Numbered from the stretch's first letter, positions 21,726 to 34,012 are shown. The stretch: 64,000 nt of DNA from Fagopyrum homotropicum (GCA_033239125.1 BSWB01000002.1:87602560-87666559); one strand, 5' to 3'. Program-made: numbers and translations. The notes: generated from the letters alone by a model not told the origin.

Positions 21726-22244
21726 TTGAAAGCTTGGGAAGATGTCTTGCCTCATGTTGAATTTGCATATAATCGTACATTACAGGTGCCCATAGCGGAA
21801 CGAGTAGATTTTAATGCAGAAAAACAAGTGGAGATCATCAAGGAACTACATGAAAGGACACGCAAAAGGCTAGAGGAGAAGGGGAGGCAAGTGGCGGCCA
21901 AGGCTAATAGGAACCGCAAGCAAGTGTTGTTCGAACCGGGAGACCTCGTGTGGCTGCATTTAAGGAAGGATAGGTTCCCGGAAAGGCGCAAGTCCAAGCT
22001 ATCACCTAGGGGAGACGGACCATTCAAAGTACTACGTAAGGTTGGCATCAATGCTTATGTACTAGAGCTTCCGGAGGACTATGGAGTGAGCCCTACTTTC
22101 AACGTAGGAGATCTAAGTCCCTTTGAGTCAAGTGATGCGGATGGTGATGATTCGAGGACGAATCCTTCCCAAGAAGGGGAGTATGATGAGGGACCATCAC
22201 CAACAGCCCCTACTAGTCCTAACAATGCAAGGGCCAATCACTAG
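21726..22244 (+). pseudogene. Integrase C-terminal part (C2)
   Basis: It continues HVEFAYNRTLQ, then an in-frame deletion of about 90 bases relative to C1 (the STxLTPFECVYGLNPLTP block). The C-terminal domain PGDLVWLHLRKDRFPERR and LELPEDYG follow. It crosses the purine tract into LTR-C at 22184, and a one-base difference ends the frame near 22242. Confidence 0.8.
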
Positions 22245-22335
22245 ATCAAGGGCAAGAGCAATTCAAGAGGAGGTGTCCAACTTGTTGGTGTCCTTAGCTC
22301 CTAAGGAGACCATTGAAGATCCATTGCTGAGAGAA
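22184..22335 (+). repeat. Left part of the split 3' LTR-C (C2)
   Basis: Starts TGATGAGGGACC. It is interrupted by element D after ATTGCTGAGAGAA and resumes at 30070 (AAAGGCTTCC). Confidence 0.85.
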
Positions 22336-23560
22336 TGATGTAAGACCATCACATGGAAGCTATCAAGGTCCCATTACTAGAGCAAGAGCTAAGGAGATCC
22401 AAGAAGATATGTCAAGAGAAGTGCTATTGCTAGACACAATGCGTGAACCATTTAATTTCCATACATCATGTGTTAATCTTTTGGTGAAAGTAGGAGCAAG
22501 CGAACCAAGCAAGGAGACCATGCCGACGTACTCACTTCCCATGCAGCTCGAGGAGACCATGCAGGCTGTTGCTCACGTACAATGCAGCCCAGGAGAGGAG
22601 GTTGTTGCTCATGCCAATGCAACCCAAGAGGAGGCTGTTGCCCACGTCTAATGCAGCCCAGGAGAGGAGATGTTGATCACGTCCAAAGCAGCCCACGACG
22701 ATAGCCTGCTGCTCACGTCCAAGGCAGCCCAAGATGGGAGGCAAGCAAACACGTCCAAGGCAGTCCAAGAGGGTAGGTTGTTGCTCACATCTAAAACAGC
22801 CCAAGAAGGAAGCCAGCTGATCACGTTTAAAGAGGTCCAAGAGAGTAACAATTCAGCCCATTCGGATCATCGTTTGGGCTCTTTAAACACATCCAAATCA
22901 CTCATGGATCTGTTGAACAATGCAGCCCATTCGGATAGCCCATTTGGCTCCTTAAAAACGTTAAAAACCTCCAGCTTGCACTCCAAGGATAAGTTTGAAT
23001 AATTCAGCCTATTTCCATGCTGATTAGTGGTTTTGTTAGGTTGTTAGCTACATTAGAGGAAGCTCTCTTATTACCACCTTCCCACTAATGTTTTCAGCTT
23101 TCTTTTCTTTATTTTTGTCTAGATAAAATAGTCTATTTATATAGCCTCTTTAGCTGCAGATTAGTTACGTTATTCCCAATTGCTTAGAATTACATTTGTA
23201 ATCATTTCACAAAATCAATCAAAGAACAAGAGAGTTTTTGGTTGGCATTGCTATTGTTGCTTGGCTGAGCTTGTTTGTGTCAAACCGCCTTCAGATTGGT
23301 GCTTCGAGCCTTCACGAGTCCCTCTTTGTGCTAGTCCAGCCGGAGCTAGTGTAAAGTTGTATTGGAGACGGGTCTAGAGCATTCACGATTGGGGTTTTGG
23401 CTCTTCAGCCTTGGTTCCTTCGTTGACTCTCTTTGGTTCTTCTCTCACCCTCCTGCGCCATTCATCACCTACATCCATTCCGCATTCTGAAATTGCTTCA
23501 TTCAGCCTGTTTCGAGATCATTGTGCCTAGATCGACTCAATCACGGATAATCCCGTATTA
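22336..23560 (+). repeat. 5' LTR of element D
   Basis: TGATGTAAGACC to CCGTATTA (last bases TTA where the 3' LTR has TCA). The minisatellite lies at about 22574-22845. Confidence 0.9.
23134..23144 (+). promoter_or_regulatory. TATA-like box of LTR-D
   Basis: TATTTATATAG, conserved in the 3' LTR near 29643. Confidence 0.5.
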
Positions 23561-23562
23561 GT

Positions 23563-23574
23563 TGGTATCAGAGC
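23563..23574 (+). promoter_or_regulatory. Primer binding site (initiator Met tRNA), D
   Basis: TGGTATCAGAGC, two bases after the 5' LTR. Confidence 0.9.
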
Positions 23575-24173
23575 TCAGTTGGTACAATTGATCACTTCTT
23601 CTTCTTGTTAACCTTATTGTTTATCCAATTGAGATCTAACTTGTGCTTGAAGTGTGCCAATTCAAAAAGCCGGACAACATCTTGAGGAGAGTAAGCACGA
23701 AACACAACAAAAGCAGAAAAAAAGAGCTCCACGCTGCATAGACAATTCGTAACCCCATCTGCAATCAATTACGGTTACTTCTCTCTCCTATAAATCTTTG
23801 ACAAAGTCTAAGAGATCTTTCAAAAAAAAAAAAAACTATACAAACGGCTGGCTCTTTTATTAATCTACAGCAAGCACAAGTGAACTCTTTCAATCATCTC
23901 AAAACATCATTCTAAACACAATTTACCATACCTACACCAAACCAAGGTCAATACTCCAATTAGGGGTGTCTTGATTCATCTCCGACACTAACATCGGTTT
24001 CAACAGTTCTAGTTCCAAAGGGTTGCTAAGAAGGTTCGGAAATCGCGATCTTAAGGTGTTGGATCCTTACAACTCGAGCCACCAGCTAGGCAATACCAAC
24101 GAGAGTGTGAGCGATACACAAGTGAGATCTTTGTTTTTCTAACCTAACCGGTTTCTTTGTTTGTTACTTGAGC
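23575..24173 (+). other. Untranslated leader of D
   Basis: About 0.6 kb, half the length of the B and C leaders. A 13-base A run lies near 23823. Nothing else recognised. Confidence 0.7.
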
Positions 24174-25796
24174 ATGTCCAGGTCCATAAGTCCCAACAAG
24201 TCGAGTAGCGAGACCGTCACGCCTGAGATGATCAGTATATTGAAAAAATTGTCCGATTCCGTAGCTAACCTATCCAAACGAGTGGAGTCTATGGAAGCAC
24301 GAACACCACCAGCCGGAACACCACCTTTAAGAGCTAACTACGAGTTTGGCGGTCCTTCACGTGTTACTAGAGAGCCGGATCAGCCGGATCAAGGTAATGT
24401 ACAGTCCAACGTCCATCCTAATGCTTCTAACATGCCACCATTTGTTGATGATTTTCAGCGACGGAATGAAGCTCAATTTGAGGACCACACGTGGGAGGGC
24501 TACAATCGGCCATTCCAGCAGCCAAGGCAAGGACGAGATAACCTTCGGCCCTATCAAGAGCAAGACGGAGTCGGAAAGGTCAAAATCAAAATTCCCGTCT
24601 TTGAAGGAAAGTGTGATCCCGACGTCTACAGGGAGTGGGAAACTAAATTTGAGCAAATCTGGTTGTGTCACAACTTTAGCGAGCCTAGGAAGGTTCAACT
24701 AGCCGCTCTTGAGTTCCAAGGCTATGCTTTAGTATGGTGGGATCACGTAGTCAAAGAAAGAGTTCGAACCTTAGATCCTCAAATCAGCACATGGGAGCAT
24801 ATGAAGGCACTAATGAGGGCTAGGTTCGTCCCACCTCACTATACCCGAGAGCTTCGACAACGGCTGGAAAATTTGAGACAAGGCTCACTTAGCGCTGAGG
24901 AAGCCTATACGAATATGCAAGTTGCTATGGTGAAGGCCAACGTTCTAGAGGATGAAGAAAACACTATGGCAAGGTACCTTCGTATTCTGAATTCTAATTT
25001 GGCTAATGAGGTTGATATGTATCCATACAGCACCATGGAGCAATTACTACACTTGGCCATCAAGGTGGAAAGGAAGACTAAGGTGCGAAACCGGGAATAC
25101 AAGCCACCTCCCGGGACGCCCAATGCTTGGAAAGCGCAAAGCAGCCGGCTGCATAGCCACGGCAGGGAGCAAGGCGTCCGGAAGGAGGAGAGGAAATCGG
25201 CACCTATAGGCCAAGAAGGACAAAGAAGGTCTTCTACACCGTCCACTACACCACGATCCTTGAATGAGCCTTCAAGTGATCATCGAGGGAGTACTCCTAT
25301 CTCTAACTCTAGAACTAGGGACATTGTGTGTTTTAAATGCCAAGGTAGAGGTCACATGAGTAGAGAATGTCCTAATAGACGCACTTTGATCATAAATCAT
25401 CTAGGAGAGTATGAGAGTGAGGATGATGTGACATTAGATGATGAAAATGCCTTAAATGATGACAATGAACAACATGAGAATGATGATTGCATTGAGTATG
25501 AACAAGGTGAATCTTTGATAGCTAGGAGAACTTTGCATGTCCAACTAGCACCTTGTGAGGATAACCAACGTGAAAATCTGTTTCATACTAGGTGTAGCAT
25601 TAAAGGAAAAGTGTGTAATGTGATAATTGATGGAGGAAGTTGTTGCAATGTAGCTAGCACTGAAATGGTAAACAAATTACAACTTCTTACATTTTATCAC
25701 CCTAGGCCATATAAACTACATTGGATGAATGAGTGTGGTGAACTTAAGGTCAATAAGCAAACTAAGGTCAATATGATAGGAAAGTTGTCCATATGA
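24174..25796 (+). pseudogene. gag and protease start (D)
   Basis: The start is the ATG at 24174 (MSRSISPNKSSSE). About 540 codons stay open, giving the most complete gag here: polar N-terminus, capsid FEGKCDPDVYREWETKFEQIW near residue 142, LMRARFVPPHYTRELRQ, zinc knuckle CFKCQGRGHMSREC near 386, protease VIIDGGSCCNVAS near 485. The frame ends because 24 bases at 25769-25792 are a copy of 25861-25884 in place of protease sequence. Confidence 0.85.
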
Positions 25797-25818
25797 GGAT
25801 GTTATTACATGTGATGTT

Positions 25819-26634
25819 GTGCCTATGAATGCTTGTCACTTGTTGCTTGGTCGTCCATGGCAATATGATAGGAAAGTTGTCCATGATGGGTTTTCTAACA
25901 AGTATAGCTTTGAGTATAAGGGTAAAACTTTAACACTTAAACCTATGACACCTTTACAAATAGCCGAGTACTATGAGAACAAGAGGGTAGAGCAAGGAAC
26001 CCCTCCAAAGCCTAAGATCAGACGGCCTAAGAGTAAAGAGAACAAAACCCATCAAACATTGTTAGTACAACCAACAAGAAGCTATCTTGAGTCTAGGAAT
26101 GAATATGTCACCAACTATGCTTCTATTGATGTGCTAATGATGAGTTTGTGTAAATCTCTAGTGAATGTGCCTCATGACTCTACGAACCCACTTCCTAGAT
26201 CTATTCAGGGGCTGTTGGACGAATTTAGAGACGTTTTTCCTGAGGAGATTCCAGCCGGCTTGCCGCCCATTAGGGGCATTGAACACCAAATAGATTTAAT
26301 ACCCGGAGCCACTCTTCCCAATAGGCCCGCCTATAGGATGAACCCTACGGAAGCCCAGGAAATTCAGAACCAAGTTCAAGCCTTGCTAGATAAGGGGTAT
26401 GTGCGGGAAAACCTTAGTCCTTGTGCCGTTCCCGTCCTGCTAGTAGCCAAGAAGGATAATACTTGGAGAATGTGTATTGATTGTAGAGCAATCAATAACA
26501 TTACTATCAAGTATAGACACCCGATTCCCCGTTTAGATGATATGCTTGATGAGTTACATGGAGCTACCATTTTCACTAAGATTGACCTTAGGAGTGGCTA
26601 CCATCAAATTAGAATGAGGGAAGGGGATGAATGA
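25819..26634 (+). pseudogene. Protease end and RT first half (D)
   Basis: Starts in PMNACHLLLGRPWQYDRKV, passes the linker KPMTPLQIAEYYENK, and covers RT to KIDLRSGYHQIRMREGDE. TGA at 26632 replaces the Trp codon TGG (G to A). The frame before the stop is intact. Confidence 0.85.
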
Positions 26635-26679
26635 AAAACAGCTTTTAAAACCAAATTTGGACTCTATGAGTGGCTAGTA

Positions 26680-27321
26680 ATGCCTTTTGGCTTAACTAAC
26701 GCTCCTAGTACTTTCATGAGATTAATGAATCGTATTTTGAGACCTTATATTGGTTTATTTGTTGTAGTCTACTTTGATGACATTCTTATCTATAGTAAGA
26801 CTTTAAAAGAGCATGAAAATCATTTGAGAGATGTGCTTGCTACATTGCGTATAGAATACTTGTATGCTAATATTCAGAAATGTGATTTCTATACTAACCG
26901 AGTGATTTTCCTTGGTTTTGTAGTAAGTGCCAATGGCTTGCAAGTGGATGAGGACAAGGTGAAAGCAATTAATGATTGGCCCACTCCTAGGACGGTTGGT
27001 GACGTGAGGAGCTTCCATGGCTTAGCTACCTTCTATAGAAGGTTTGTGAGAGATTTTAGCACCATTGCAGCCCCACTCACGGCTTTGACCAAAAAGAAGG
27101 TTCCTTTTGAGTGGAATGAACCGCAGCAAAGAGCCTTTGAAGAGCTTAAAAGACGCCTCACCCACGCACCACTACTAGCTCTACCGGACTTCACTAAACC
27201 CTTTGAGGTTGAATGCGACGCATCCGGCATTGGTATTGGCGGCGTCCTTATGCAAGAAGGTAAGCCTCTAGCTTTCTTTAGTGAAAAATTGAAAGGTGCA
27301 TGCTTAAACTATTCCACTTAG
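26680..27321 (+). pseudogene. RT second half and RNase H start (D)
   Basis: Includes MPFGLTNAPSTFMRLMN, the catalytic YFDDILIYS, VRSFHGLATFYRRFVRDFSTIAAPLT and RNase H VECDASGIGIGGVLMQEGKP. It ends at TAG 27319 after NYST, where relatives have Tyr. The only other pol-interrupting stop in D is at 26632. Confidence 0.85.
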
Positions 27322-27330
27322 GACAAAGAA

Positions 27331-29325
27331 TTGTATGCCTTGTTTAGAGTACTCAAAACATGGCAACATTACCTTTGGCCTCAAGAGTTTGTTTTGAAAA
27401 CCGATCATGATTCACTTAGACACTTTAGGAGCCAAGATAAGCTAGATAGACGGCATGGTAGGTGGATGGAGTTCATAGAAACTTTTCCTTACATTATCAA
27501 GTATAAGAAAGGAAAGGATAATGTCGTAGCGGATGCATTGTCTAGGAGATACACCTTAATCACCACTTTGGATTCTAGGATCTTAGGTTTTACTTACATT
27601 AAAGAATTATATGTGGATGATGCTGAATTTGGGAAGATATTTCATAGATGCACTACTCAAGGCCCTTATGATAAGTACTTTGTGTTTGAAGGTTTCTTGT
27701 TTAAAGTGAATAAGATTTGCATACCTAGATGTTCCCTTAGGATCTTATTGGTGGAAGAAGCCCATAAAGGAGGTTTAATGGGGCATTTTGGGAGGGACAA
27801 AACTTATCACATGTTGCAAACTCACTTTTATTGGCCTCATATGTTAAGGGATGTAGAACACATGCTTAAGAGGTGCATTGAATGTCTTAAGGCCAAAGCT
27901 AGGGTACAACCCCACGGGCTGTATACGCCCTTACCGATGACTAATGGCCCTTGGGAGGACATAAGTATGAATTTCATTGTTGGACTACCTAGGACTAAGA
28001 AAGGAAGAGATTCCATTTTTGTGGTAGTAGATAGATTCTCTAAAATGGCACATTTTATTCCATGTCATAAAACTGAAGATGCATATAATGTTGCTAATCT
28101 TTTCTTTAAGGAAATAGTGAGATTGCATGGAATACCTAAAACTATTGTTAGTGATAGGGATGTCAAGTTTTTGAGTTTCTTTTGGAAGACACTTTGGGGA
28201 AAAATGGGCACTAGATTACTATTCTCGACCTCTAGTCATCCCCAAACAGATGTGCAAACGGAAGTCACCAATAGGACCCTAACGACCCTCCTTAGAACCA
28301 TGTTGAAAGATAACTTAAAAGAATGGGAAGACATGTTACCACATATTGAGTTTGCTTATAATCGCACCATGCATTCTTCGACTTCGTTATCACCTTTCAA
28401 ATGTGTTTATGGATTTAACCCTTTAAATCCTTTGGACTTATTACCGATTCCTCGAAAGGATCGAGTAGCTTTTGATGCTTTGGAACAGGTGGACTACATT
28501 AAGGAACTTCATGCTAAGACCAAAGTTGCACTTGATAAGAAGGGCGTTGAAACTGCAGCTCGGAACAACAAAGGACGTCGGAAGATGGTTTTCCAGCCCG
28601 GCGACTTAGTTTGGCTACATCTAAGGAAAGAGCGGTTTCCGACAAAACGCCTTTCCAAGCTAGCACCACGGGGTGATGGACCATTCAAAGTCTTACACCG
28701 GATTAACGACAATGCTTATGTGTTGGACTTACCGGAAGAGTATGGAGTTAGTACCACTTTTAATGTAGGAGATTTGAGCCCCTATGAAGGAGATTCGGAA
28801 CAAGATGAAAATTCCGGGTCGAATTCTTTCCAAGAAGGAGTAGATGATGTAGGACCATCACATGGAAGCTATCAAGGTCCCATTACTAGAGCAAGAGCTA
28901 AGGAGATCCAAGAAGATATGCCAAGAGAAGTGCTATTGCTAGACACAATGCGTGAACCATTTAATTTCCATACATCATGTGTTAATCTTTTGGTGAATGT
29001 AGGAGCAAGCGAACCAAGCAAGGAGACCATGCCGACGTACTCACTTCCCATGCAGCTCGAGGAAACCATGCAGGCTGTTGCTCACGTACAATGCAGCCCA
29101 GGAGAGGAGGTTGTTGCTCACGCCAATGCAGCCCAAGAGGAGGCTGTTGCCCACGTCCAATGCAGCCCAGGAGAGGAGATGTTGATCACGTCCAAAGCAG
29201 CCCACGAGGATAGCCTGCTGCTCACGTCCAAGGCAGCCCAAGAGGGGAGGCAAGCAAACACGTCCAAGGCAGTCCAAGAGGGTAGGCTGCTGCTCACATC
29301 TAAAACAGCCCAAGAAGGCAGCTAG
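27331..29325 (+). pseudogene. RNase H end, integrase and LTR-encoded tail (D)
   Basis: 664 open codons: RNase H (TDHDSLRHFRSQ), VVADALSRR, zinc domain (HKGGLMGHFGRDKTYHML, CIECLKAK), integrase core and C-terminal domain (PGDLVWLHLRKERFP). It then crosses QEGVDD into the 3' LTR and the repeat tail (VQCSPGEE then LLTSKAAQE units). The first catalytic Asp is Asn (SMNFIVGLP, GAT to AAT), and TDG before GQTE is TDV. The frame is long and open, but integrase would be inactive. Confidence 0.85.
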
Positions 29326-30069
29326 CTGATCACGTTTAAAGAGGTCCAAGAGAGTAACAATTCAGCCCATTCGGATCATCATTTGGGCTCTTTAAACACA
29401 TCCAAATCACTCATGGATCTGTTGAACAATGCAGCCCATTCGGATAGCCCATTTGGCTCCTTAAAAACGTTAAAAACGTCCCGCTTGCACTCCAAGGATA
29501 AGTTTGAATAATTCAGCCTATTTCCATGCTGATTAGTGGTTTTTTTAGGTTGTTAGCTACATTAGAGGAAGCTCTCTTATTACCACCTTCCCACTAATGT
29601 TTTCAGCTTTCTTTTCTTTATTTTTGTCTAGATAAAATAGTCTATTTATATAGCCTCTTTAGCTACAGATTAGTTACGTTATTCCCAATTGCTTAGAATT
29701 ACATTTGTAATCATTTCACAAAATCAATCAAAGAACAAGAGAGTTTTTGGTTGGCATTGCTGTTGTTGCTTGGCTGAGCTTGTTTGTGTCAAACCGCCTT
29801 CGGATTGGTGCTTCGAGCCTTCACGAGTCCCTCTTTGTGCTAGTCCAGCCGGAGCTAGTGTAAAGTTGTATTGGAGACGGGTCTAGAGCATTCACGATTG
29901 GGGTTTTGGCTCTTCAGCCTTGGTTCCTTCGTTGACTCTCTTTGGTTCTTCTCTCACCCTCCTGCGCCATTCATCACGTATGTCCATTCCGCATGCTGAA
30001 ATTGCTTCATTCAGCCTGTTTCGAGATCATTGTGCCTAGATCGACTCAATCACGGATAATCCCGTATCA
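28845..30069 (+). repeat. 3' LTR of element D
   Basis: 1225 bp, TGATGTAGGACC to CCGTATCA. Purine tract CAAGAAGGAGTAGA at 28831-28844. Confidence 0.9.
29083..29355 (+). repeat. Coding minisatellite in the D 3' LTR
   Basis: About eight units begin CACG(T)CCAA. Early units are read in one frame (VQCSPGEE) and later ones, after a 35-base unit, in another (TSKAAQE), all inside one open frame. Confidence 0.8.
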
Positions 30070-30895
30070 CAAAGGCTTCCTTAGTCACGTTAATGACGAT
30101 TCCCAATGGATTGGACGTGGAAGGGAGACCATGCACACGTGATTTGGAGCCATGCAAGAGCAAAGAAGAGACACTTGTTCCGGAATTGCAAGAAATGGAA
30201 GATTGAGGCTTTTGGAGCTTCTTTTGTATTTTATATCATCTTTTGATATAAAATGAAAGACTTTTTTTATAACCTTTAGGTTCAAAACATTTTAAGGGTT
30301 ATTTTTATTTGTTTTAGTTGTTTTATTTGTTTTACTGTCTTTTTGACAAATGTTTTTCCTTTTTTAGATAGGAGGCTTTCTAGGCATATATAAAGCCTCC
30401 CTTAGCTTCTTTCCAGATTAGATAGATTTTAGCAAAACTTAATAAACCGTCTCTTTGAGAGCTTTTGTTCCTATTCAGAAAATTCAATCAATAAAGTGAG
30501 CCATTAATTGAATTGTTGTGAATCCCTGCTAGATTGTTCTTGTGTGTGTTAATCTCTTTAGAGATTGGTGCTACTAGTCAATACTAGTCCCTCCTTGTGC
30601 TTGTCTCCATTGAAGGCTTGTGTAAGGTTATAGAAGAAAGGGTTGAAGGCATCATGTTGCTTGGGTTTTGATCAATCTGATCAAGGTTCTTATAAGGGAG
30701 TCGTTTGGTTCTTTTGGATCTACTTTTACCAAACATTCCACGTTCCATTTCATTCTCTTTCTTCCCTTTTGTCCAACGTTGTTTCTGGTTCTAAACAATC
30801 TGATTTTGCGTGCCATTTGTCAAGGAAAATGTCCATTGTTGGTCTTCAAGGATTCCCAATCTAGATCTAGTCATTTGTGGCCCCAACCCGCATCA
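30070..30895 (+). repeat. Right part of the split 3' LTR-C (C2)
   Basis: Continues from 22335, ends CCCGCATCA at 30895. Confidence 0.85.
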
Positions 30896-31618
30896 CACTT
30901 GTTCCGGAATTGCAAGAAATGGAAGATTGAGGCTTTTGGAGCTTCTTTTGTATTTTATATCATCTTTTGATATAAAATGAAAGACTTTTTATAACCTTTA
31001 GGTTCAAAACATTTTAAGGGTTATTTTTATTTGTTTTAGTTGTTTCATTTGTTTTATTGTCTTTTTGACAAATGTTTTTCCTTTTTTTAGATAGGAGGCA
31101 TTCTAGGCATATAAAAAGCCTCCCTTAGCTTCTTTCCAGATTAGATAGATTTTAGCAAAACTTGATAAACCGTCTCTTTGAGAGCTTTTGTTCCTATTCA
31201 AAAAATTCAATCAATAAAGTGAGCCATTAATTGCATTGTTGTGAATCCCTGCTAGATTGTTCTTGTGTGTGTTAATCTCTTTAGAGATTGGTGCTACTAG
31301 TCAATACTAGTCCCTCCTTGTGCTTGTCTCCATTGAAGGCTTGTGTAAGGTTATAAAAGAAAGGGTTGAAGGCATCATCTTGCTTGGGTTTTGATCAATC
31401 TGATCAAGGTTCTTGTAAGGGAGTCGTTTGGTTCTTTTGGATCTACTTCTACCAAACATTCCACGTTCCATTTCATTCTCTTTCTTCCCTTTTGTCCAAC
31501 ATCATTTCTAGTTCTAAACAATCTGATTTTGTGTGCCATTTGCCAAGGAAAATGTCCATTGTTAGTCTTCAAGGATTCCCAATCTAGATCTAGTCATCTG
31601 CGGCCCCAACCCGCATCA
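30896..31618 (+). repeat. Second, 5'-truncated LTR-C
   Basis: Starts at CACTTGTTCCGG inside LTR-C and runs to CCGCATCA, about 723 bp. It is directly abutted to the preceding LTR with no internal sequence between. Confidence 0.85.
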
Positions 31619-31726
31619 GACCATGTTTAGGAAAAGAGCATCCATCTCAGCTTGATGTTTAGCTTGCGCTCTTGTGGAGTCCCTTGAGGTGGTGAAGATG
31701 GAGTTAGGTCATATGATCCTTCATCA
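31619..31726 (-). repeat. Diverged LTR-B-like 5' end fragment
   Basis: Minus strand starts TGATGAAGGATCATATG and matches 42839-42951 with many differences. It is an older or different subfamily. Confidence 0.6.
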
Positions 31727-31878
31727 TTTGTGCTGGTTGAAGACGCAGTGTCCTTTATATACTTCCACATAAATTTCGAAAACCACGGGCTTGGTTTCTG
31801 GCCTGGCCGTGGTTCTTCTTATTTTTGCTCTCGACATGGTTTTTACGGGCTAAATTAGCAAACCACGGCCGTTGTTTC
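31727..31878. other. Athila-type flank with AACCACGG motifs
   Basis: About 150 bases left of E. They carry AAACCACGG and CCGTGGTT motifs like those of the Athila-like LTRs at 47266-51258. It continues across E at 41117. Confidence 0.5.
31874..31878. repeat. Target-site duplication GTTTC, left of E
   Basis: Identical to 41117-41121. Confidence 0.95.
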
Positions 31879-33984
31879 TGTAACACCCCAAATCCGCGGG
31901 ACTCGGGATGTCACATTGGGCTAGGATCTCACAATGGATCCTGACCCTAGACTGACAACAAGTTCACTGGACCTTACAACATGGCACTGACAAATATAAA
32001 ACAAATACATAAAACAGTATAAACTGTACGACCCAAAGTAAACAACAACATAGCCGAGTATATAAAACGACATCCTCACATAGGAGGTACAAAAGATCAT
32101 CCTCACACAGGAGGGGAAACACAACAACCCCAAACCAACCACCTAATGTACGAGAGTCCTCGGCCTGTCACCCTGCCAGATCACCCAGTAGCGCCTAACC
32201 TGTAAACATCTACAACACGGTATGAAACCGTTAGCTAACCATACATATATGAGGTAATGCATAAGCACAAGCACAATCATGAAAGATAAACACATCAGCA
32301 TGCTATCACACATTTACCCATTTATTATCTTTATATAATAACCATTCACTCAAAAACCGTATATATATAGATAGATGAAAGTATGTGACACGAGGACCGA
32401 TACATCCCCGCCTCTGAGTACAATGTCCAGCTGTACGAGTATCGGTCACACAATCCGTGTACCCTATGGGAGTGGATTGCGCCCTTCCTGTAAACCAATC
32501 TGGCCTGACATCAGAGAACCTCCCAGACTCCACGGCGGGATGAAAGGGAAAGGTTATCACAGCCACGCAGTGGGGCAGTCAATAGAACATAGGTCGATAA
32601 AAACGACAACTCATGATATCATAACAAACATATAAAGCACACACCACTCATGCAAACACCCAATATAGGGATGGTAGCTAAGTAAGTCCTACGGACTTAC
32701 CTCAACCTCGTACAAAATCAACCACGATCACCTCTACACTGGAGGGACAACACGGCCAATAAAAAGGCATAAAGAGATATATCAACCTCTATTCATCAAA
32801 GGGGTCAAACCTAGACCCAAAGGGATCCATAAGGATCATACTCAATCTATGAGCCTCACAACCAACTAAACCTCAATATCTCAACATAGCTCACAATTCC
32901 TCAAATCTCAAGGTAGTATCTAATCAACATTCCTCAATCTCAATTTTAATCCTAATTTAATTAATTAACCTTTAATTAATTAATTAGATTTCGCCAAAAT
33001 AACGTTTTGCCCGCAGGCAATTTCTAAACCCCCTGTCATCAGATTTCATCAAACAAGAACCCATAATCACCAGAATAATATAACGACCATAATGGAATTT
33101 CTAATTGTCCTATTTGACAAGCCTAAAGTCAATTTAGGCCAAATCGCAGTACGGAAAACGAATAAATTCATAACTTATTCGTTACTAACCCGATTGACGA
33201 TCTGAAAGAAGATTCGGAATCACAACGACACAGGCTACGCATGGACAGCATCAAATTCATCGGAATCTGAGCGACGGAACCGTCCTGGTGACATATATGC
33301 TCGACCAGCCCTCCATATACCCGGAAATGCAGAAACTCGGTACCGTTATGAAGAGAATGAAGAGAGGAATCCAGAAACTCAAACGGAATTGAAATCGGAT
33401 TAGAAACGGAGAGTAGATCTGAGTTTGAAGGTTGAGAGAAATCAGAGCTTTTACGAGAAAACGTGAAAAGAAATGAATTAATAAAGGATTTTCCGCTATT
33501 TATAGTGAAGACGATAATTATCCTTTAACCGATCCAAAGGCGGGTCAAACCTCTTTCTCCAAACTTCTCGAGATTGGAACATTAAATCTGGAATATTGTA
33601 GGGATAATTATTACACAACTGTCTCGGAAAACGTGTATTCCTAAGCCGTCTTTCTTAGCCGTTAAGAAACGAAATAGCGACTCTTTTGGCCGTTTTGTCT
33701 CTCCATGTTATTTCATATCTAAGACATATCCGATGTCCTGATCATTTCTCTCAACTGCATTTTTATTAATTGGAGCTCCCAAATGCTCCAAATAACACCG
33801 GAGGGTAAAAATAATTACCCGGGGGAAAAAGTAAAAATTTCCCCAAACGTCCAAAATTACGCGAGGAACATAACGGTGGGACTCATACTCATCACTTGGG
33901 AAATCTTCGCAAGTTATATGTCAATTACTATCAACGATTAAGTTAATCAACATTAATTAGAATTCGGAAAACCTAGCTATTACA
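31879..33984 (-). repeat. 3' LTR of E
   Basis: Plus-strand ends TGTAACACCCC and CTATTACA, typical of plant Tekay/Del LTRs. AT-rich palindromic stretch of TTAATTAA at about 32948-32983. Confidence 0.95.
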
Positions 33985-34012
33985 TCACACACCCCTAAAA
34001 AAAAGTTTCGTC
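33985..34012 (-). promoter_or_regulatory. Polypurine tract of E
   Basis: The minus strand reads a T run, then TTAGGGGTGTGTGA directly before the 3' LTR. Same in F at 59828. Confidence 0.65.

Larger units (their letters stand above)
22336..30069 (+). mobile_element. Complete CRM-like element D, nested in the 3' LTR of C2
   Basis: 7734 bp with two 1225-bp LTRs, primer site, gag, protease, RT, RNase H and integrase in chromovirus order. By eye the two LTRs differ at roughly 20-30 positions (about 2 percent). Flanks GAGAA and CAAAG are not a clean duplication, but the interrupted LTR-C is collinear across it. Pol carries two premature stops, and the gag-protease join is damaged. Confidence 0.9.
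11978..30895 (+). mobile_element. CRM-like element C2, spread over 19 kb by two nested insertions
   Basis: Reconstructed parts: 5' LTR 11978-12949, leader, gag 14130-15839, insertion B1 (15840-21037), integrase 21038-22183, first 152 bases of the 3' LTR (22184-22335), insertion D (22336-30069), rest of the 3' LTR (30070-30895). The segment between protease and RNase H (about 1.8 kb in C1) is missing at the B1 insertion. The joined 3' LTR is about 978 bp, close to the 5' LTR. Confidence 0.65.

Noticed and set aside
32306..32635. Frames of 86 codons on both strands, repeated at 39438-39767 and 58140-58433.
   Set aside because: They lie in the body of the Tekay-like LTR and recur only because the LTR recurs; no domain or start context.
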